DNA of 64,000 nucleotides from Spirosoma aureum (GTDB lineage: Bacteria > Bacteroidota > Bacteroidia > Cytophagales > Spirosomataceae): contig NZ_CP050063.1 in assembly GCF_011604685.1 (NCBI RefSeq), positions 2,192,501 through 2,256,500 of the forward strand, given 5' to 3'. Made by a program: the position numbers and the translations under genes. Below are positions 26,678 to 36,166 of the stretch, piece by piece. Numbering within the stretch: the first letter of the stretch is position 1; each line of letters opens with the position of its first letter. The notes under the pieces were generated by a model. It searched no databases. It was not told the DNA's origin and worked only from the letters and a program-made list of their open reading frames with translations.

Positions 26678-27823
26678 ATGCAACGAATTGCCATTAGCCT
26701 GCTTGTCCTCTTTATTATTGGTGGTTCTGTTGCGCCAGAACCACCTACCCACTTCAAACGCTATTTTGTAGCTGCCGAAAGTTACGAATCCGTGGGCGTT
26801 TTTGATGTCGATAAAAATGATACACTCGACCTTGTTTCCGGTGATTTCTGGTACGAAGGTCCCAATTTCCGACGCCGTCATCTGATTGGTAACGAACCAC
26901 GAAAAGATCAGTATTACGACGATTTTTCGACCATTCCAATCGATGTAAACGCCGATGGCCGGATCGATTTTGTGACGGGTGGCTGGTTTGATCAAACGCT
27001 TCGCTGGGTCGAAAATCCGGGACCTGTTAAAGGCAATCCCACCTGGCCGTTGCATGAGATCGGTAAAGTGGGCAACGTTGAAACAACGCGTGCCTGGGAT
27101 ATCGATGGCGATGGCACCGTTGAAATTGTGCCTAATAACCCGAATCACCCCTTGAAATACGTCAAATTAACGAGTCCGGGCGTATTCAAAATGGTGACGA
27201 TTGCCCCAACGCAGGGCCACGGCCTGGGATTTGGTGATATCAATGCCGACGGCCGGGGCGACTTTATTGTGAGCGATGGCTGGCTCGAAGCACCCGCTGA
27301 CCGGGAAAGCGGCCCCTGGACATTACACAAGGAGTTTGCCCTCGGTACGGCTAGTGTACCCATAATTGTCGCTGACGTGAACGGCGACCGGCTTAACGAC
27401 CTCATTGTTGGACAGGGGCACGGCTACGGCCTGCATTGGTACGAGCAAGCTAAGGATGGAAAAGGGCAGCGCAGTTGGACCAAACACCTGATTGACGATA
27501 AAAACTCACAGTATCACTGCCTCGAATGGATCGATATTACGGGCGATGGTCGTCCTGATCTGGTTACGGGTAAGCGTTTCCGGGCGCATAATGACAACGA
27601 TCCGGGCAGCTATGATCCCGTTGGCCTCTATTATTTTACCTGGGACAATGGCCGCAAGCAATTCGTGAAACATGATATTGCCTTTGGAGAGGCCGGTGTT
27701 GGCAAGGGAACGGGTATTTATTTCGCCGTTGCCGATTTGCACAAAAACGGCCGAAATGACATCGTCGTGGCCGGAAAAGACGGATTAGTAGTATTTTTTA
27801 ATGAAAGTGCTCGAAAAAAATAA
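26678..27823 (+). CDS. Exported FG-GAP/VCBS repeat protein
   Basis: 381 residues with a signal peptide (MQRIAISLLVLFIIGGSVAP). Repeated calcium-loop-like motifs of FG-GAP/VCBS beta-propellers are visible: FDVDKNDTLDLVSGDFWYEG, DVNADGRIDFVTGGW, DIDGDGTVEIV, DINADGRGDFIVSDG, DVNGDRLNDLIVGQG, DITGDGRPDLVTGKR and DLHKNGRNDIVVAGK, seven in all, enough for a complete seven-blade propeller. Such proteins in Bacteroidota often accompany glycan or glycoside catabolism genes, consistent with the GH113-like neighbour, but no enzymatic residues are evident. Confidence 0.85.
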   Translation: MQRIAISLLVLFIIGGSVAPEPPTHFKRYFVAAESYESVGVFDVDKNDTLDLVSGDFWYEGPNFRRRHLIGNEPRKDQYYDDFSTIPIDVNADGRIDFVTGGWFDQTLRWVENPGPVKGNPTWPLHEIGKVGNVETTRAWDIDGDGTVEIVPNNPNHPLKYVKLTSPGVFKMVTIAPTQGHGLGFGDINADGRGDFIVSDGWLEAPADRESGPWTLHKEFALGTASVPIIVADVNGDRLNDLIVGQGHGYGLHWYEQAKDGKGQRSWTKHLIDDKNSQYHCLEWIDITGDGRPDLVTGKRFRAHNDNDPGSYDPVGLYYFTWDNGRKQFVKHDIAFGEAGVGKGTGIYFAVADLHKNGRNDIVVAGKDGLVVFFNESARKK

Positions 27824-27990
27824 GCTATATTTAATCTATCTGTATTGGAGTTTATTGTATTTTTATCATTCGTATAGTTCAGAAGGCTGGCTTGCCACCG
27901 TTCCGCGATTTACGATTGACTGGATTGTGGAACCCTTGCGAGCCAATCTTCTGAGGTTTAGAAAACTCCTCTTCAGAAACGTATTGGCTT

Positions 27991-28392
27991 ATGCAGCGTG
28001 CTCAATTGAAAGAATTCTATGGCTATGGTCTAATCCTGATTGTGTTAGCAGCCGTCCAGATTTATTCCGTTTATGTGGCTACGACCACCGATTTATCACT
28101 CACCTGGAAGCATTATCTTGGTTTTGGAGCAACGGCTCTGGCGGGTATTCTGTGGGCATTTCGAAAGCCACAGTACTTATTCTACGCCCTGGGACTGACG
28201 TTCGTGCTGGGTTATGAAAACCTGCTGGGTTTTACGCCAACGCTCGATTTTACGTCAACACAGTATTATGTCAACAGCACGCCATTGCCGGTATCCTATC
28301 AGGATTTTTCAATGTACATGCTCCTGATCTGGGCGTACGTTGCCAACGGTCGCCTTCGGACAATGGTGCAGTCTTTGTTTGTGAGAGGGTAA
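27991..28392 (+). CDS. Small membrane protein of unknown function
   Basis: 133 residues with about four predicted transmembrane helices: YGLILIVLAAVQIYSVYVA, LGFGATALAGILWAF, YLFYALGLTFVLGYENLLGF and MYMLLIWAYVANG. The N-terminus (MQRAQLKEFYGY) is a short cytoplasmic segment. No known family is recognised. It follows the FG-GAP gene on the same strand after about 165 bp and ends at a convergent terminator. Confidence 0.65.
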   Translation: MQRAQLKEFYGYGLILIVLAAVQIYSVYVATTTDLSLTWKHYLGFGATALAGILWAFRKPQYLFYALGLTFVLGYENLLGFTPTLDFTSTQYYVNSTPLPVSYQDFSMYMLLIWAYVANGRLRTMVQSLFVRG

Positions 28393-28399
28393 GAATGAG

Positions 28400-28442
28400 A
28401 AATGGGTAACTAAGCAGAATGTTTCCGCTCAGTTACCCATTT
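28400..28442. terminator. Bidirectional terminator between convergent genes
   Basis: AAATGGGTAACT (28400-28411) and AGTTACCCATTT (28431-28442) form a perfect 12-bp stem with a 19-base loop. It lies 8 bp after the membrane-protein stop and 16 bp after the oxidoreductase stop on the other strand, so it serves both. Confidence 0.65.
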
Positions 28443-28457
28443 ACTCAATCACTTTTA

Positions 28458-29987
28458 TTAGGCTGTCAGCGACCAGCCTTCGCGGTATTCGCGTTTTACA
28501 AACTGGTTGGCTTCGTCGAGGTTGGTAATTTTCATGTTTTTACCATCCCACATCAGTTTCTTACGGCCAGGATACGTAAAGCCTTTTCCGTCGGCTCTGG
28601 CCTGACGAAGCGTATAGCTGCGAATGGCCAGGTTACCCATCAGAACCGATTCCGTAAGCGGACCCGAAAAATCGAACGAAGAGGTAAGTGCTTTGTGCTC
28701 TTTGCTATTGAAACCGGCTTTGCAGGCTTCTGTCCACAGCACCTGGTGACCGTTTTCGGGCAGAGGCTTGCTTCCATCGGCTGGTTTGGGTTTCGGATCG
28801 CCTACTATTTTCTGGCCATCTTTGGTGTAGAGTTTTGGATCTTCACCATACATGCCACAAATCAGTAAGCCTTTATCGCCGTGGATGAGCACACCGTTTT
28901 CGCCATTTTCGGGCATCGGTTCGCCCTCGGGCAGCATATCGGGGCGGAACGGACGAATACCACCATCTTCCCAGATCATTTTTACGACCGATTTATTTTT
29001 GGCCGTTGCCGGGAATTTTAATTCCACGTGCGACGATGGCGGACATCCTTCCGGAATATACTCCGGTGTCCAGTCTTTCAGGAATACCTGACCGATACTG
29101 GTTTCAACCTCGGTTGGGTAGCCAAGTCCGAGAACGCGGAAAGGTGTATCCATGATGTGGCAACCGATGTCGCCCAGCGCACCTGCGCCAAAATTCCACC
29201 AGCCGCGCCATTTGAATGGGTGATAGGCAGGGGTGTAACCCACTTTTTGAGCTGGTCCGAGCCAGAGATCCCAATCCAGATCAACGGGGGTTTCGCCAGC
29301 TGGCTGTGGCACCGGAATGCCCTGAGGCCAGACTGGACGGTTTGTCCAGAGATTAACGGTATGCACCGTTCCCAGGAGCCCTTTGTCGAACCACTCCACC
29401 ATTTGTTTCTGCTGTGGGTTCGACGAGCCCTGATTACCCATCTGCGTAACGACTTTGTATTTACGGGCCGCTTCGGTTAGCATCCGGGCTTCATAAATGT
29501 TGTGTGTCAGGGGCTTCTGCACGTATACGTGTTTTCCACGCTGCATCGCTGCCATGGCCACAACTGCGTGTGTATGGTCGGCTGTCGAAACGGTTACGGC
29601 ATCAATGGTTTTGCCTTCTTTATCGAGCATTTCGCGGAAGTCCTTATAACGTTTCGCGTTGGGGTGCTTCGTGAAATTTTCTTTAACGCGGGCCAGTCCC
29701 CAGTCTACATCGCAAAGGGCTACAATGTTATTGGCACCGTTGTTATAGGAATTGTTGGTATCGCTAAACCCTTTACCGCCGAAACCAACACCCGCAATGT
29801 TGAGCTTGTCGCTGGGAGCGATAAAGCCCTTGCCGCCCAATACATGACGGGGAACAATCAGGAAGCTGGTGGCGGCCAAAGCGCCGGCCTGAATGAATTG
29901 ACGCCGTGACGTACCCCCTTTATCTGGAGTTGGCGAATCCACCGCACCGGCAATCTGGCCGGGCGTTGAGTTGTCTGGTTGATTCAT
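28458..29987 (-). CDS. Tat-exported Gfo/Idh/MocA family oxidoreductase
   Basis: About 509 residues from the ATG at 29987; in-frame ATGs at 30011 and 30053 are alternatives. A twin-arginine signal is clear: TSRRQFIQAGALAATSFLIV, Arg28/Arg29. A Rossmann fold follows (LNIAGVGFGGKGFSD and IVALCDVDWGLA), then the conserved VQKPLTHNIYEARMLTEAA segment with Lys, which is the Gfo/Idh/MocA dehydrogenase motif, and an HPFKWRGWWNFGAGALGDIG block. Family members reduce or oxidise sugars and derivatives with a bound NAD(P); periplasmic Tat-exported forms are common in Bacteroidota. It is likely part of the carbohydrate module here; the substrate is unknown. Confidence 0.9.
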   Translation of the reverse strand: MNQPDNSTPGQIAGAVDSPTPDKGGTSRRQFIQAGALAATSFLIVPRHVLGGKGFIAPSDKLNIAGVGFGGKGFSDTNNSYNNGANNIVALCDVDWGLARVKENFTKHPNAKRYKDFREMLDKEGKTIDAVTVSTADHTHAVVAMAAMQRGKHVYVQKPLTHNIYEARMLTEAARKYKVVTQMGNQGSSNPQQKQMVEWFDKGLLGTVHTVNLWTNRPVWPQGIPVPQPAGETPVDLDWDLWLGPAQKVGYTPAYHPFKWRGWWNFGAGALGDIGCHIMDTPFRVLGLGYPTEVETSIGQVFLKDWTPEYIPEGCPPSSHVELKFPATAKNKSVVKMIWEDGGIRPFRPDMLPEGEPMPENGENGVLIHGDKGLLICGMYGEDPKLYTKDGQKIVGDPKPKPADGSKPLPENGHQVLWTEACKAGFNSKEHKALTSSFDFSGPLTESVLMGNLAIRSYTLRQARADGKGFTYPGRKKLMWDGKNMKITNLDEANQFVKREYREGWSLTA

Positions 29988-30248
29988 AAAATGAGTATTG
30001 AACTGATCCATTTTACAAAAGCGAATCGACTCCTTTTTATACCCCCAACGCAATGTGTTTTTTTGGTTAAATCACGGCAAGCATCGATCAACACTAATTA
30101 ATCCATTTTTACCACAACCGCTCAAATCGTTTAAATGTATAACGTTCAAGGTCTTCGCAGTGAGCAGGGCGTAGGCACATGCACAAAGTTTGCTCAATGA
30201 ATAACGGCCACTTACTAATGAAAAATGGCACAACCTGTGATCCTCCAG

Positions 30249-31673
30249 CTAAAATCGTTTTTTTGAATGATTCAGATTAGGAGCAGCTGGTAAGGGAGCG
30301 GTTAACAAGTGCTGGAACCACCGCCCCGATGCTTTTATGATTCGTTTCTGAGTCCGGAAATCGACATAGACCAGTCCGAAACGAGGGCGATAGCCTTCGG
30401 CCCATTCAAAATTGTCGAGAAATGTCCAGGCAAAATACCCGGCTACCGGTAAGCCGTCACGTTTAGCCTGCAATACCTGTTGGAGGTAATTCTGGTGGTA
30501 CTCCAGCCGGGCCAAATCGTTTACGGCACCATTCTGGACCGTATCATAAAAAGCCGCGCCACTTTCAGTAATGTAGATTTTTTTGACTCCCTCATAACGT
30601 CCGAACTGCTGAATAATCCGGTACATACTTTCAGGATACACTTCCCAGCCCATTTCTGTGATCGTTGGCACGCTGCGCCGGAGGGGCGATACCTGAGAAG
30701 CCCACAGGTAGGGCATAAAATAAGAATGCTCGACCACAGCCCGGAAATAATGTTGCAGGCCAATAAAATCGAAGTCAAATGCGAGCCGCTCCATATCGCC
30801 GGGTTTAGCTACTTTTTTGGTAATACCAGCCAGAAACGGGAGTTCTTTGTCTGGGTAGCCCAGGCCAAGAGCCGGTTCGATGAAGAGCCGGTTCAGGAGG
30901 GCATCAACACGGGCGGCTGCGGCCACGTCGCGGGCCGAGTTCGTAAACGGATCGATAGGTGAACATGAAAAGGTGGTGCCTACGTGCGCTCCCGGCACGT
31001 TTCGCCGAACGATGCGACCTCCTTCGGCCTGTGCCAATGCTGTATGATGAATAACAGGAAGCAGATTCCGGAAACTACGCCGACCGGGCGCGTGCTGACC
31101 CGTAAAGTAACCCAGAACGGAGAAGGCCAATGGTTCGTTCAGGATAATCCAGTGCCTGACTTTATGACCAAAAGCTTTGGTGCAAATGTCCACAAATTCG
31201 CCGAACCAGTCCACAACACTGCGGTTTGGCCATCCTCCCTTGTTTTCAAGAGCCTGCGGTAAATCCCAGTGGTAGAGCGTAATCCAGGGTGTTATATCGA
31301 GGGCCAGGCAATGATCGATCAGTCGACCATAAAAGGCCAGTCCCGCTTCGTTTAAGCGCCCCCCCTGGCTAGGTCCAACACCATCGGGTAGAATGCGTGA
31401 CCATGATAGTGAAAATCGAAAAGCGTCGAAACCTAATTCTTTGTGTAACCACAAATCGGATTCGTAGCGGTCGTAGAACTCACAGGCAGTATCAGCTGTT
31501 TCGCCGGTTTTGATTTTTCCTTTCTGTCGACTGAACGTATCCCAGACGCTTGGCGAACGGCCATCGCGGTCAACAGCTCCTTCAATCTGATAGGCGGCCG
31601 TAGCGGTTCCCCAAACAAAATCAGGGCCGAAGGTATGGCGATCGAAACCCGAATAATCGGTCAATTGGTGCAA
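30249..31673 (-). CDS. GH1 family beta-glucosidase
   Basis: 474 residues without a signal peptide, so cytoplasmic. GH1 motifs are complete: N-terminal FGPDFVWGTATAAYQIEGA (residues 15-33), acid/base Glu180 in HWIILNEPLAF, and nucleophile Glu370 in IYITESGAAF; the C-terminal FAWTFLDNFEWAEGY is also intact. The enzyme hydrolyses beta-linked gluco- or galactosides from the non-reducing end. It is preceded by the hairpin at 31747-31786 and stands as its own unit. It probably finishes breakdown of oligosaccharides imported elsewhere; this is inference. The start follows the usual M-x-x-L context and no longer option is better. Confidence 0.95.
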   Translation of the reverse strand: MHQLTDYSGFDRHTFGPDFVWGTATAAYQIEGAVDRDGRSPSVWDTFSRQKGKIKTGETADTACEFYDRYESDLWLHKELGFDAFRFSLSWSRILPDGVGPSQGGRLNEAGLAFYGRLIDHCLALDITPWITLYHWDLPQALENKGGWPNRSVVDWFGEFVDICTKAFGHKVRHWIILNEPLAFSVLGYFTGQHAPGRRSFRNLLPVIHHTALAQAEGGRIVRRNVPGAHVGTTFSCSPIDPFTNSARDVAAAARVDALLNRLFIEPALGLGYPDKELPFLAGITKKVAKPGDMERLAFDFDFIGLQHYFRAVVEHSYFMPYLWASQVSPLRRSVPTITEMGWEVYPESMYRIIQQFGRYEGVKKIYITESGAAFYDTVQNGAVNDLARLEYHQNYLQQVLQAKRDGLPVAGYFAWTFLDNFEWAEGYRPRFGLVYVDFRTQKRIIKASGRWFQHLLTAPLPAAPNLNHSKKRF

Positions 31674-31746
31674 TAGATTGGTACGTACTTAAAATTTTGG
31701 GCAAAGGCAGAGGCCATGCCAAAATTAGCGGTTAGCCGGTAATAAA

Positions 31747-31786
31747 ACACGCCCATCAGATTAACAAATTAATCGGATGGGCGTGT
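31747..31786 (-). terminator. Intrinsic terminator of the DUF gene at 31806
   Basis: Arms 31747-31763 and 31770-31786 form a 17-bp stem with one mismatch and a 6-base loop. On the minus strand it is followed by TTTTATT. It lies 20 bases after the stop of the gene ending at 31806. Confidence 0.75.
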
Positions 31787-31805
31787 GATCAATTAAAGGT
31801 TATAA

Positions 31806-32198
31806 CTAGCCGCGACGACCATAGGGCGCATTGCGAGGACCGGATTGTTGTTGGGCAAATAACCGGTCGCGTTGAGCCGACGTTAATACGGCCAGCATGT
31901 CCTGACGTTTACGAAGCTGAAGCTGGCGAAGACCGTCGGGTGTCAGACGAGAGGTGGTCATCATACGATCGTAATTATCTTCGATTTTATGCAACTGCTT
32001 TTCCTGACGACGCGATAATCCGACTATAGCGTCGATACGATCAATTTTCAGATCGTCCTGATATTGGTCTCTATCGTAACGAGTGCCTCCGTATTGAGGA
32101 GCACGGTTGTCAAAAGGTTTTGAATATACGCGTTGAGCCAGGGTTACACCGGTCGAAAGGGCGAAGAAAGTAAGGGCGGCTGCGATTGTCTTTTTCAT
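31806..32198 (-). CDS. Small periplasmic protein, Spy/CpxP-like helical
   Basis: 130 residues with a signal peptide (MKKTIAAALTFFALSTGVTLAQ). The mature part is mostly charged helix: DAIVGLSRRQEKQLHKIEDN, then LTPDGLRQLQLRKRQDMLAV and LTSAQRDRLFAQQ. This matches Spy/CpxP-like or DUF4890-type small helical proteins in which an LTSAQ.R segment recurs. It may act as a periplasmic chaperone or metal-stress factor, an inference by analogy. It ends in an Arg/Gly tail (GPRNAPYGRRG). Its own terminator lies at 31747-31786. Confidence 0.75.
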   Translation of the reverse strand: MKKTIAAALTFFALSTGVTLAQRVYSKPFDNRAPQYGGTRYDRDQYQDDLKIDRIDAIVGLSRRQEKQLHKIEDNYDRMMTTSRLTPDGLRQLQLRKRQDMLAVLTSAQRDRLFAQQQSGPRNAPYGRRG

Positions 32199-32728
32199 GG
32201 TCAGTAAGTGTTTTTTGTGCGTTACTGATTCTTAGAAGCTAATCAGGGCCCTGCGTTTAATGGACCTATAGGCACTTCTGGATGAATGCCGTTTTTAGAT
32301 TGCTGAATCGCCCGAAGCCGTTTCTGAATCCCTGTTGGGTATAGTCGGTCAACTTAAATACTTCGCCAAAACGCTATTTCCTCACTTATTGGCAATCGTA
32401 TTGGGAAGCTGGATCGGGCTTGCCGCTCTAGTATGCGTATTCGGAGGGTTGATCATGGCCTTTATAATTTTTTGCCTATCTGCTCCCAATAGGTGGAGCA
32501 GATGGTCGGCAGCGAGACAGGCTTTTAGCACTGTTTTGAGATGTGTAGATAGAAGAAAATCCTATTGAGCAGGGTGATGCGTTAAGCGTACATCAGATTA
32601 CAAATGAAAGATAGTGTGGATAGGTAAGTTTACCGTACTGTAAATTTAGGCTGTTGGCTGTCCGGAAAGCAACGGGTAATTTCCCATTCGTGTCCTGATA
32701 ATCACCCTTTTTTGTGAATCAAACTCCG
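32199..32728. other. Gene-poor stretch
   Basis: No convincing gene. A TTG-initiated frame at 32335-32568 (+) encodes one hydrophobic segment but has no supporting start context or homology that I recognise. The stretch also holds the upstream region of the gene at 31806-32198; I see no clear promoter. Confidence 0.5.
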
Positions 32729-33739
32729 CTAAACAGGATTAGATTCCTGCCGTTTTCGATGTGCCATGGCCTGTGCGATAATACTGGCCACAATGAGTTG
32801 GAGCGCATGGTACATCATAATGGGGAGCAAGGCTACACCCGCTATATTGCCCGGGAAAAGAACATTCGCCATTACGCTGCCCTGCACCAGCGATTTTTTT
32901 GATCCGCAGAATAAGGCCGTGATGCGGTCTTCACGGCTAAAATTGAGTGATTTGCTCAGTAAGGTGATAAGCCCGAAGATGAGAAAAAATAGCCCGAGCA
33001 GAAGAGCTGCCAGCCAGAGCAGATCGCTTACCGAATAGTTGGCGAACAGGTTGAGGGAAAAGGATTCGCAGAAGGCCGTGTATACAATAAGCAAAATGGT
33101 GAACTGATCGAAATACCGTAGATAGAACTTATTCCGTTCGGCAAACCATCCCAGTCGACGGTTGAGCAACAGACCCAGTATAACGGGTACAATCACCTGT
33201 AAGGTTAGTTTCCAGATAACACCAGCCAGATCATATTGACCAGTTGTGCTGGTCAGCAGAAAACTCATCCAGACAGGCGTAATAAATACACCGATCAGGC
33301 TGGAAATGCTGGCATTGAAAATAGCCGCCGGAATATTACCCCCCGCGATCGACACCATCACGACCGACGACGAAACCGTAGACGGTAACGCAGCGACGTA
33401 GAAGATGCCGAGCCACAATAACTCGGTGTCGGGCGTCATCAGGAGCGATCGTGCCGTTAAGACAACCGCAGGAAAAACAATAAACGTGGTTACGTGAATG
33501 ACCAGGTGAAGCCGGTAATTACGAAGGCCAGCTCGTAGCTGATCGAAATTCAGGCGCAGACCGTAGAAAAAAAAGATCATCGAGACGCCATAGTTTGCGA
33601 GCGATGATAACGAGAACGGGCCTTCCTGAATGCCGGGGCCAGGCCAAAGCTTCGCCAGCCCGATCATTGCCAATAAAGCAAGTATAAACCAATCGAGCCC
33701 GACGCGGGCCAGGAGTGTGCCTAACGAATTTTTTGCCAT
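32729..33739 (-). CDS. SBF-type (bile acid:sodium symporter-like) transporter
   Basis: About 336 residues from ATG 33739 (MAKNSLGTLLARVGLDWF); an in-frame ATG at 33781 would add 14 residues. About nine to ten transmembrane helices are visible, including FILALLAMIGLAKLWPGPG, YGVSMIFFFYGLRLNFDQL and LLWLGIFYVAALPSTVSSSV. The APSTVSSSV and SGSVMANVLFPGNIA type segments are characteristic of the SBF-like (YfeH/PF13593) branch. These are organic-anion or ion-coupled transporters of mostly unknown substrate. No operon partner is adjacent; tRNA-Thr lies upstream. Confidence 0.85.
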   Translation of the reverse strand: MAKNSLGTLLARVGLDWFILALLAMIGLAKLWPGPGIQEGPFSLSSLANYGVSMIFFFYGLRLNFDQLRAGLRNYRLHLVIHVTTFIVFPAVVLTARSLLMTPDTELLWLGIFYVAALPSTVSSSVVMVSIAGGNIPAAIFNASISSLIGVFITPVWMSFLLTSTTGQYDLAGVIWKLTLQVIVPVILGLLLNRRLGWFAERNKFYLRYFDQFTILLIVYTAFCESFSLNLFANYSVSDLLWLAALLLGLFFLIFGLITLLSKSLNFSREDRITALFCGSKKSLVQGSVMANVLFPGNIAGVALLPIMMYHALQLIVASIIAQAMAHRKRQESNPV

Positions 33740-33833
33740 ACAGATTGGTAACTGGCTTAAAGCCGGTTTCGTTTCTGTCAAGCCACTTCGTTTTGCCTAT
33801 CTGGAAAAAGTTCAATAAGGCTGGATAAAGAAA

Positions 33834-33886
33834 AAAGGCTAATCAGTTGATTTAGAGGTTTTACGCTCGTAAACTGATTAGCCTTT
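33834..33886 (-). terminator. Intrinsic terminator of tRNA-Thr
   Basis: AAAGGCTAATCAGTT (33834-33848) and AACTGATTAGCCTTT (33872-33886) form a perfect 15-bp stem with a 23-base loop that itself contains a small TTTACG/CGTAAA hairpin. On the minus strand the stem ends in TTTTTT, 10 bases after the tRNA 3' end. Confidence 0.85.
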
Positions 33887-33895
33887 CTGTGAAAC

Positions 33896-33971
<76 letters not shown>

Positions 33972-34052
33972 AATGTTTAATGAACAATGAATAATTTATT
34001 GCCAATTGACATTATTCATTTTTTTATCGGGTGCAAATATAACAGGCCGGAA

Positions 34053-34083
34053 TTTAATAACGCAACTATCCGTTCTATTTTTG
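34053..34083 (+). promoter_or_regulatory. Promoter of the ABC-F gene
   Basis: TTTA (34053-34056) is followed after 19 bases by TATTTTTG (34076-34083), a near-consensus Bacteroidota promoter. A second TAnnTTTG match, TAAATTTG at 34085-34092, sits only 4 bases before the start codon. The leader is therefore very short. Confidence 0.6.
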
Positions 34084-34096
34084 GTAAATTTGCAGC

Positions 34097-36088
34097 ATGA
34101 TTTCCATTACGAACCTCTCGTATTATTTGGGTAGCCGGGCTCTCTATGAAAATGCCTCGCTCCACATCAAACCCAACCAGAAAATCGGCCTGATTGGCCT
34201 GAATGGTACTGGTAAGTCGACATTGCTCCGTATTATCAACGGTGAATATCAGGCCGATGGGGGTGTTATTTCTAAAGCAGGTGATGTAACAATCGGCTTC
34301 CTGAACCAGGATCTGCTATCATATCAGACGGATGATTCGATCCTGTCGGTAGCCATGCAGGCATTTGCCCGTCAGAATGAATTGCAAAAACAGATCGACG
34401 AGTTGCTCCACGAAATGGAAACCAACTATCGCGATGAACTGGTCGATAAACTGGGTAAAGTACAGGAAGAGTTCGACGCTCTGGATGGTTATACGATTCA
34501 GTCCAGAGCCGAAGAAATCCTGGAAGGGCTAGGCTTCTCGACCGACGATTTACATAAACCGTTAAAGTTGTTTTCGGGTGGCTGGCGAATGCGGGTTATG
34601 CTCGCTAAACTGCTCTTGCAAAAGCCGTCGCTGCTGATGCTTGATGAGCCAACCAACCACCTGGACTTACCCTCGATTCAATGGGTCGAAAAATACGTTC
34701 AGAATTACGAAGGAGCCGTGATCGTGGTTTCTCACGACCGCGAATTTATTGATAATGTGGTCGATACCATTGTTGAAGTATCGGGTGCAAAATTAAATTA
34801 TTATGCCGGTGACTACTCCTATTATATGGAGGAAAAGGCGCTGCGAAATGAGATCCAGAAGGGCGCTTTTGAAAACCAACAGGCAAAAATCCGGCAAACG
34901 GAGCGGTTTATCGAACGGTTTAAAGCGAAGGCATCAAAGGCCAAACAGGCACAAAGCCGGGTTAAACAACTCGAACGGATGGAGCTTGTCGACGATGTGA
35001 TCGACAGCAATGCCCGGGTAAACTTTAAATTTAACTTCTCGCAGCAACCGGGCCGTCATATCTTGCACTTAGATGATATTTCGAAAGCTTACGGCGAAAA
35101 ACGAATTCTGACCCATTCCACCGCTCGGCTCGAACGGGGTGATAAAGTTGCCTTGATTGGCGCAAATGGACGCGGAAAGTCAACGCTGCTGCGGATCATT
35201 TCGGGTTCAGAACCCATTGAGGGAGAGCGGGTTCTTGGCTACAATGTCTCGTTTAGTTTCTATGCCCAGCACCAGCTTGAATCACTACGGGTAGAGGATT
35301 CGATGCTGGACGAACTCAAGCAGGCAAACCCAACCAAATCGGACGGCGAACTGCGTGGTGTACTGGGATGCTTTCTGTTTTCGGGCGATGACGTTTTCAA
35401 GAAAATCAAAGTGCTGTCGGGGGGCGAAAAATCGCGGGTGGCTTTGGCAAAGGTGTTGCTCTCACAAGCCAATTTCCTGCTGCTTGACGAACCGACCAAC
35501 CACCTTGATATGCAGTCGGTAAACATTCTGATTCAGGCGTTGCAGCAGTACGAAGGTACGTACGTAGTTGTTTCACACGACCGATATTTCGTGTCGCAGA
35601 TTGCCAACAAAATCTGGTATATCGAAGACGAACAGATTAAAGAATACCCTGGCACCTACGACGAATACGAGTGGTGGCAGGAAGAACGCAAAGCGCAGGG
35701 CTTACCAACAACGAAACAACCCGTTGACACGTCAAAAACACTGCCAGTAGCCAGTCCGGCACCGGCTACAAACGGCCATGCGCTCAATGGAAATGGCAAG
35801 TCAGCTACCAATGGGCGGGTTTCGGAGGAGGAACGGAAAGAATGGCAGAAGACGCTCAAGAATCTGAATCGTCAGGCTCAGGAGTCGGAAACTAAAATTG
35901 CTCAGCTGGAAGATCGAAAAAAATGGCTTGAAACCGAGCTTGCCAATCCAGCCACTTATGGCGACGATAAGCTGATGCAGGCCAAAAATGACGAGTATCG
36001 GCACATAATTGCCCAAATCAACCAACTCCAGGACGAATGGGAATTAGCCATGCTGGAAGCTGAAGAATGGGAAAAGAAACTGGCGTAA
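34097..36088 (+). CDS. ABC-F family ATP-binding cassette protein
   Basis: 663 residues with two ABC ATPase domains and no membrane segments. Domain 1 has GLNGTGKSTLLR (Walker A), LFSGGWRMRVMLAK (signature) and LLMLDEPTNHLDL (Walker B). Domain 2 has GANGRGKSTLLR, VLSGGEKSRVALAK and LLLDEPTNHLDM. Between them lies the long linker helix rich in Lys/Gln/Arg (KAKASKAKQAQSRVKQLERM). A C-terminal coiled coil spans roughly residues 570-663. This is the Uup/YdiF-like ABC-F pattern; these proteins act on the ribosome or nucleic acid rather than transport. Which subgroup and role cannot be fixed from sequence alone. No operon partner. Confidence 0.95.
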   Translation: MISITNLSYYLGSRALYENASLHIKPNQKIGLIGLNGTGKSTLLRIINGEYQADGGVISKAGDVTIGFLNQDLLSYQTDDSILSVAMQAFARQNELQKQIDELLHEMETNYRDELVDKLGKVQEEFDALDGYTIQSRAEEILEGLGFSTDDLHKPLKLFSGGWRMRVMLAKLLLQKPSLLMLDEPTNHLDLPSIQWVEKYVQNYEGAVIVVSHDREFIDNVVDTIVEVSGAKLNYYAGDYSYYMEEKALRNEIQKGAFENQQAKIRQTERFIERFKAKASKAKQAQSRVKQLERMELVDDVIDSNARVNFKFNFSQQPGRHILHLDDISKAYGEKRILTHSTARLERGDKVALIGANGRGKSTLLRIISGSEPIEGERVLGYNVSFSFYAQHQLESLRVEDSMLDELKQANPTKSDGELRGVLGCFLFSGDDVFKKIKVLSGGEKSRVALAKVLLSQANFLLLDEPTNHLDMQSVNILIQALQQYEGTYVVVSHDRYFVSQIANKIWYIEDEQIKEYPGTYDEYEWWQEERKAQGLPTTKQPVDTSKTLPVASPAPATNGHALNGNGKSATNGRVSEEERKEWQKTLKNLNRQAQESETKIAQLEDRKKWLETELANPATYGDDKLMQAKNDEYRHIIAQINQLQDEWELAMLEAEEWEKKLA

Positions 36089-36116
36089 CCCGCTAACTTA
36101 TATTGGTTTTATGCAA

Positions 36117-36149
36117 CAACAGCCGGAAGGATCAACTTTCCGGCTGTTG
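36117..36149. terminator. Bidirectional terminator
   Basis: CAACAGCCGGAA (36117-36128) and TTCCGGCTGTTG (36138-36149) form a perfect 12-bp GC-rich stem with a 9-base loop, followed by CTTTATA on the plus strand. It lies between the ABC-F stop and the convergent DUF3667 stop. Confidence 0.75.
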
Positions 36150-36166
36150 CTTTATATCGTGTGGAA

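Noticed and set aside
26666..27148. 160-codon minus-strand frame within the FG-GAP gene
   Set aside because: The opposite strand shows the calcium-loop repeats, so this is a shadow.
30096..30142. Weak third match to the 18-bp element (15 of 18) before the Gfo/Idh/MocA gene
   Set aside because: The nearest near-consensus -7 box is imperfect and at 28 rather than 21 bases.
32335..32568. 77-codon hydrophobic frame
   Set aside because: TTG start, no promoter or terminator, no recognised similarity.
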